This document shows positions 17,380 through 20,618 of a stretch of 20,618 nt of DNA, piece after piece. Within the stretch, counting starts at the first letter, position 1. The number at the start of each line of letters is the position of its first letter. The notes below the pieces were generated by a model. That model was not told the DNA's origin. It saw only the letters and a list, made by a program, of their open reading frames with translations, and did not search any database. Source of the DNA: Anaerolineales bacterium (GTDB lineage Bacteria > Chloroflexota > Anaerolineae > Anaerolineales > Villigracilaceae); assembly GCA_016928525.1 (NCBI GenBank), contig JAFGKO010000370.1, forward strand, positions 1 to 20,618, in the 5' to 3' direction. Both the position numbers and the translations under genes were made by a program.

Positions 17380-17910
17380 TCAGAATATATTCCGGATTAG
17401 CACAATCAAAAGTGAAATGAAACTAATTGGGATCAAAATATAAAGAAAAACAACGAGGCGGTTGGTTACTCCAACCAGAAGCTTACAGAGAAAATCGATT
17501 CGATCAAGAACAAAAACAAGCGCGAGAATTGCTATTGCAACTACAGGCATCCAAGAAACCAATTCAAGAGGAAAAGAATTTAGATCAAGGTTTTGGTTTA
17601 GATAAAATAGATAACCTAAACCAAGCGAGACCAGTAAAACACCCTTGCTCTCAAATCGAGTATAAAACCACTTTGCGGGTAAGAAAATACTCATTAAGAC
17701 AGGGATTAAGAGAATCACAAGGCTTTCAATAAAATTTACTACTACCATATAAGCGTAAATGGTTATAAACTCGCCTATGGTGGAATACAAAATCCAACTG
17801 GGAGTGTTCCAAAAATAATGGAAAATTGTCCAAGTATAAATGACCATCACAATCACCGCGTACACTGGGAGGATTTTCTCAATAGAGGGAATCCTTTTCG
17901 TAATACTCAA
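17380..17910 (-). CDS. Unknown multi-pass membrane protein
   Basis: I do not recognise this 176-residue protein. It has four to five hydrophobic segments (about 13-33, 45-78, 88-104, 116-134 and 148-173) linked by short loops, and no catalytic motif I can identify. It lies 30 bases ahead of the Tat-exported enzyme gene and shares its AT-rich composition, so the two probably travelled together and may work together at the membrane. The start is a TTG (17908-17910) supported by aggtg four bases upstream; no ATG fits as well. Confidence 0.6.
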   Translation of the reverse strand: MSITKRIPSIEKILPVYAVIVMVIYTWTIFHYFWNTPSWILYSTIGEFITIYAYMVVVNFIESLVILLIPVLMSIFLPAKWFYTRFESKGVLLVSLGLGYLFYLNQNLDLNSFPLELVSWMPVVAIAILALVFVLDRIDFLCKLLVGVTNRLVVFLYILIPISFISLLIVLIRNIF

Positions 17911-17944
17911 AGTTCACCTACTTCGGTGGTTGACATGAAATATC

Positions 17945-17950
17945 ATTATA
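17945..17950 (-). promoter_or_regulatory. Possible -10 box ahead of the AT-rich membrane protein gene
   Basis: The minus strand shows a perfect TATAAT at 17945-17950, 35 bases before the TTG start, in a 109-base gap after the sulfotransferase gene. I see no convincing -35 hexamer, so the call is weak. Confidence 0.3.
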
Positions 17951-18019
17951 CTTCACCGGAAAATCGGGGGCATAAATGTCCCTTTTACTGATCTCTGTTC
18001 TTTTCAACCAACACAGGAC

Positions 18020-19051
18020 TTACCACTCGAAATCTCTTTCGTACTTCCACCTGACCAGCATGTTGCCCGCAACATCCTTAAACACAGACTTATCCTTCTC
18101 GCTGAACAGGCGCGTCCAGTTGCCAACCTGTCCTTTGGGGAGGAAGGAGGCGATGTCTTCGTTGCGGTGGGATTGCCATTCTTCGTCAGGGTTAGAGGAC
18201 ATTTCTGCAAGGATCGCCTTTTCCAGTGATGGATCCGCATCGACGCCCAGGAACTCCCAGACTTTTTTCATCTCGTCAAAGGGACATTCGAGCAGGTCCT
18301 CGTAACGCAGGCCGTAGAAATCCTCGCCAAACAGGCGGCGGGACTCATCTTCGGTCTCCTGCAAGTCATTGGCCCAGTCTCCTGCAGTACGGCGGATGAA
18401 GGTCTCGGTGAAGATCGAACGGCGGCCATCGGTAAAGGCAACCTGATCTTTCCTTAAATTTTCGATGATGCGTTTATCTTTGGCTGTCAGGAATCTGGAA
18501 TCTTCAACAAAGTTGCGGAAACGCTCCGAAATGATCACATCGCGCCCATCACGGACAATGTAGACGATCTTTGCGTCGGGATAGACGGCGTGCAGGTCAC
18601 GAACGACCTGACCGTGAATGACGGACGAGGGACTTTTATCGCCGACAATGCGCTTGCCTTCGCGGGCGGCGTCACGCTCCATGATGATGTCCGCAGCGGC
18701 GCGCAGGATGAGCGGGGACAGATCGCGCCCGTGGTTCCAACGGTTGGACTTGCGCATCAGCCACTCTTCGGCTTCGGGCGTATCCACCATGGACTTGAGT
18801 AGCGGCTTGCGTGTGAAGAAGTGCGCCTGGTAATTGCAGTGCACTTCGGGGTGCAGGCGGACGAGGCGCGTGAGCAACGTGGTCCCGGAGCGGGCGTGGC
18901 CGAGGATGAAGAATTTCTCGCGCGGGAAGAACTGCTTGATCTCAGCCACTTCCTCGGGCGTGATGGCAGGGATAGGGTTGCGTGTGCTTTTTCTGGGATC
19001 GCCCTTGAGCAGGATGCGGGCTGCTTTTTTAATGCGGGTTACAAATTCCAT
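18020..19051 (-). CDS. Sulfotransferase (Sulfotransfer_3-like)
   Basis: A second, unrelated-looking sulfotransferase of 343 residues. The PAPS loop is GHARSGTTLL (51-60), the 3'-phosphate site IVRDGRDVIIS (165-175), followed by RYEDLL (249-254) and the C-terminal KGQVGNWTRLF (306-316). It is cytoplasmic, with no signal peptide. The frame is open back to a GTG at 19082-19084, but ATG 19049-19051 is the better start: it has ggag five bases upstream, and the extra codons come from a repeat-like region. It would transfer sulfate from PAPS made by the Sat-CysC enzyme encoded about 6 kb downstream. The acceptor is unknown, and low identity to the other sulfotransferase suggests a different position or substrate. 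Confidence 0.88.
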   Translation of the reverse strand: MEFVTRIKKAARILLKGDPRKSTRNPIPAITPEEVAEIKQFFPREKFFILGHARSGTTLLTRLVRLHPEVHCNYQAHFFTRKPLLKSMVDTPEAEEWLMRKSNRWNHGRDLSPLILRAAADIIMERDAAREGKRIVGDKSPSSVIHGQVVRDLHAVYPDAKIVYIVRDGRDVIISERFRNFVEDSRFLTAKDKRIIENLRKDQVAFTDGRRSIFTETFIRRTAGDWANDLQETEDESRRLFGEDFYGLRYEDLLECPFDEMKKVWEFLGVDADPSLEKAILAEMSSNPDEEWQSHRNEDIASFLPKGQVGNWTRLFSEKDKSVFKDVAGNMLVRWKYERDFEW

Positions 19052-19163
19052 TTGGTCTCCAAATTTGAACCGCGAAGAACGCACACCGTCCCGGTGTCCT
19101 TCGGGAAAGTTCGCAAAGTTTTATATTTTTTCTTTGCACTCTTCGCGTGCTTTGTAGTTTATT
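19052..19163. repeat. Repeat-like intergenic sequence
   Basis: The gap contains gaaccgcgaagaacgc (19067-19082), then ttcgcaaag and cttcgcgtgctttg, echoing one another as degenerate inverted and direct units. It resembles the cgcgaag-type dispersed repeats common in such genomes. It holds no gene that I can support. Confidence 0.4.
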
Positions 19164-19604
19164 TTACTGTTTCCAATTTAGCATCACCAGCCCAACCAAG
19201 CAGACCAGGATCCCAACGATGTTGACCCAATTCAATTTGTCTTTGAAGATAAAAATCGCCACCGGGACCAGGATCAGCGAGGCCACCACATTGACCAGCA
19301 CGGCGACAATGCCCAGGTGCCAGCCGGACCGATAGACCAGCAGGAAACCAAACTCGATGCCGACGATGGCAATCGCCAGCAGGAAACTGGCCCAGTTGAG
19401 TTGTTTCAGTTCGAAGGCCAACCCGTTTTTGGCGGGAAAGAAGAAGATCGTCAGCAAAGTGATCCCGAGCGCGACCAGATAGGTCACCACCAACGAGATG
19501 GGAAAGTTGACATTCGCAGGCGTGCTCTTGGCGCTGAAGTGGTAGAGCGCGCTGGAGGCAATCGCAAGGGTAATGGAGAAGTAGAAGAGGAACATAGATT
19601 TCAT
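19164..19604 (-). CDS. Small DMT/EamA-like membrane transporter
   Basis: A 146-residue protein with about five hydrophobic segments, the size of a half EamA unit or a small multidrug resistance protein. ALYHFSAKSTPANVNFP (19-35) and the ending FKDKLNWVNIVGILVCLVGL (119-138) match the pattern of EamA/DMT-family proteins, in which the last helix follows an 'E/K-x-L-x-x-x-xxxG-xxL-I' motif. It could export or flip a small metabolite or lipid-linked sugar, like the ArnE/F type, but this is a guess. No clear Shine-Dalgarno precedes ATG 19602-19604. The 67 bases to the PIN gene are filled by a palindromic repeat. Confidence 0.6.
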   Translation of the reverse strand: MKSMFLFYFSITLAIASSALYHFSAKSTPANVNFPISLVVTYLVALGITLLTIFFFPAKNGLAFELKQLNWASFLLAIAIVGIEFGFLLVYRSGWHLGIVAVLVNVVASLILVPVAIFIFKDKLNWVNIVGILVCLVGLVMLNWKQ

Positions 19605-19625
19605 TTTAGTCGGCTTTGTCTAACC

Positions 19626-19686
19626 AGTCTCACAGGTCTTACAGGTCAACTTGTGAGACTTGCCAGACTCTTCAGACCTGTAAGAC
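19626..19686. repeat. Palindromic repeat overlapping the 3' end of the PIN toxin gene
   Basis: gtcttacaggtc (19636-19647) and gacctgtaagac (19675-19686) are perfect 12-bp inverted arms. A second interleaved pair, agtctcaca (19626-19634) and tgtgagact (19652-19660), is also perfect. The outer arm supplies the last codons of the toxin gene (VLQV) and its stop. Confidence 0.7.
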
Positions 19687-20091
19687 GTTATGAATAAACT
19701 CTGCTGGCCGCAGAATGGGAATCCCCTGAAATGGATGGAGTTCCAGCAAGTCAGAATCGCCGGTTACGATTGCATCTGCGTTACTTGCTACGGCAGCTTC
19801 AAGGAATTTATTGTCCTTTGGATCACGACAATCTGTGACAGTTATTTGTGGCAAAACCAGTTCTCCGCGCAGGCGAATCAAGTTAACCAGGGCAGTGACG
19901 TCATCAGGCTGAATATGATATTTTGCCCGGAAAGACGGTCGCCCTAGCACATCGATGATTTCAACCACAGTGGGCGTTGTGTAGATGATAACAAAACGCC
20001 CATCGCGTAAAGCACGGAGAACCTCGCCGATCGTTCCCTGTGGGCGGATCAGTCCGCTCACCAGAACACCGGTATCTACCACAGCCCGCAT
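19672..20091 (-). CDS. PIN-domain toxin (putative endoribonuclease)
   Basis: A 139-residue PIN domain of the COG1569/PIN_3 type. The acidic metal-binding residues are visible: Asp6 in VVDTG, Glu44 in VVEII, Asp93 in CRDPKDNKFLE and Asp112 in GDSDLL. PIN toxins of this type cleave RNA when freed from their antitoxin. The gene starts three bases after the antitoxin stop, the usual order. ATG 20089-20091 is preceded by aggg inside the antitoxin's last codons. The last residues (VLQV) come from a palindromic repeat, so the natural C-terminus may have been replaced. Confidence 0.85.
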   Translation of the reverse strand: MRAVVDTGVLVSGLIRPQGTIGEVLRALRDGRFVIIYTTPTVVEIIDVLGRPSFRAKYHIQPDDVTALVNLIRLRGELVLPQITVTDCRDPKDNKFLEAAVASNADAIVTGDSDLLELHPFQGIPILRPAEFIHNVLQV

Positions 20092-20094
20092 GGA

Positions 20095-20367
20095 TTATCC
20101 CTGCCGGGCCACTTCGATATCCGTAGCAATTTCGTCTTCACCATAGTCAGCATTAGCTTCGGCAATACGATTCCAGACTTGATCAAAGCGGGCTAACACT
20201 TCGCTTTCCTGTAATTCCTGAAAACGCAGATAATCTTCGTAGGGGATCAGCACGGCTTCAGGGCGTGAGCCGCGGGTTAACACAAGCGGGATGCGCTTGC
20301 GTACAACCTCCTCAAAAAAAGGGCGAAAACGCCGCTGGAGTTCGGTCACACCGATAATTTTCTGCAT
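20095..20367 (-). CDS. Phd/YefM-family antitoxin
   Basis: A 90-residue protein. The N-terminal MQKIIGVTELQRRFRPFFEEV (1-21) followed by PLVLTRGSRPEAVLIPYEDYLRF (27-49) is the classic Phd/YefM DNA-binding half. The acidic C-terminal half (GEDEIATDIEVARQG) would bind and block the PIN toxin. Such antitoxins repress their own operon, which fits the 30-bp palindrome directly upstream. The start ATG 20365-20367 has a strong aaaggag six bases before it. It forms a two-gene toxin-antitoxin operon with the gene that follows. Confidence 0.88.
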   Translation of the reverse strand: MQKIIGVTELQRRFRPFFEEVVRKRIPLVLTRGSRPEAVLIPYEDYLRFQELQESEVLARFDQVWNRIAEANADYGEDEIATDIEVARQG

Positions 20368-20381
20368 TTCAGGCTCCTTTC

Positions 20382-20411
20382 TACATACTATAATATATAT
20401 TATAGCATGTA
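20382..20411. promoter_or_regulatory. 30-bp palindrome, candidate autoregulatory operator and -10 region of the TA operon
   Basis: The core ctataatatatattatag (20388-20405) is a perfect palindrome, extended by tacat / atgta arms (20382-20386 and 20407-20411) with one mismatched pair. It contains TATAAT on both strands and lies 15 bases upstream of the antitoxin ATG, the place where Phd/YefM antitoxins bind. Confidence 0.7.
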
Positions 20412-20424
20412 TTCAGCCAGTAAA

Positions 20425-20545
20425 TGTCATTGCGAGGAACCCGCGAAGCGGGTGACCGGCAATCTCCTGTTTGGATGTTACTTGAGATTGCTACGTCGGG
20501 AAGCTTGTCCTGAGCTTGTCGAAGGGAACACCCTCCTCCATTAGA
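20425..20545. repeat. Degenerate copy of the tgtcattgcgag palindromic repeat, joined to a second repeat motif
   Basis: The left end tgtcattgcgag (20425-20436), a hairpin acccgcgaagcgggt (20439-20453) and the inner gcaatctc / gagattgc pair (20459-20466 and 20484-20491) match the copy at 5314-5400. The right terminus is missing; instead it runs into aagcttgtcctgagcttgtc, which looks like a separate dispersed repeat. From 20546 to the window end I see nothing I can support. Confidence 0.6.
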
Positions 20546-20618
20546 CTTGGAGTAGTATTGTTTTGCCAAACAAGGGCTGAGAAAGTCTAGGCCGCCTCAA
20601 GAGCAAAGTGCTGAGAGA

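Noticed and set aside
19052..19084. GTG 19082-19084 as start of the second sulfotransferase
   Set aside because: ATG 19049-19051 has a well-spaced ggag, and the upstream codons lie in repeat-like sequence.
20381..20569. Minus-strand 62-codon frame near the right end
   Set aside because: It is read almost entirely from palindromic repeats and overlaps the proposed toxin-antitoxin operator.

Overview
The window looks like a surface-polysaccharide island from a bacterium of the Chloroflexota, most likely Anaerolineae. The reasons are indirect. Small palindromic repeats with tgtcattgcgag / ctcgcaatgaca ends are scattered between and inside genes, LysM modules open with an LQPGEFPYCIARRF-type motif, and base composition is moderate. 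No rRNA, tRNA or housekeeping marker is present to settle taxonomy. Every gene I accept lies on the minus strand, so the text below runs from high to low coordinates, the direction of transcription.

Right end (20618 to 19164): a decayed repeat, then a Phd/YefM-type antitoxin and PIN-domain toxin pair preceded by a 30-bp palindrome that fits an autoregulatory operator, then a small DMT/EamA-like membrane protein. Middle (19051 to 5401): a PAPS-dependent sulfotransferase; an AT-rich pair (unknown membrane protein plus a Tat-exported alkaline-phosphatase-superfamily enzyme with Thr where a sulfatase needs Cys/Ser); a Gfo/Idh/MocA oxidoreductase; a large GT-C-like membrane protein; a bifunctional ATP sulfurylase/APS kinase; a second GT-C-like membrane protein; a PtmA-like SDR; a CMP-nonulosonate synthetase fused to a KdsC-like phosphatase; a short NeuB-family synthase; and a second sulfotransferase. 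Left (5151 to 1): one polypeptide fusing a DppB-like permease, a DppC-like permease and two LysM domains, then a capsule-synthesis-like protein that runs off the window.

The genes read together as a proposed pathway. NeuB-like synthase and the cytidylyltransferase/phosphatase would make a CMP-activated nonulosonic (sialic-acid-like) sugar. The SDR and Gfo/Idh enzymes would tailor precursors. Sat-CysC would make PAPS and the two sulfotransferases would use it. GT-C proteins and the capsule-like protein would assemble or display the glycan. A sulfated, nonulosonate-containing surface glycan is the most interesting hypothesis, but it is inference from gene content.

The second theme is repeat activity. 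A 103-bp repeat copy lies in frame inside the capsule-like gene, a different roughly 60-bp repeat lies in frame inside the Gfo/Idh gene, perfect hairpins sit in two intergenic gaps of the nonulosonate block, and a short decayed copy of the capsule-like gene's 5' end remains upstream of the permease gene.
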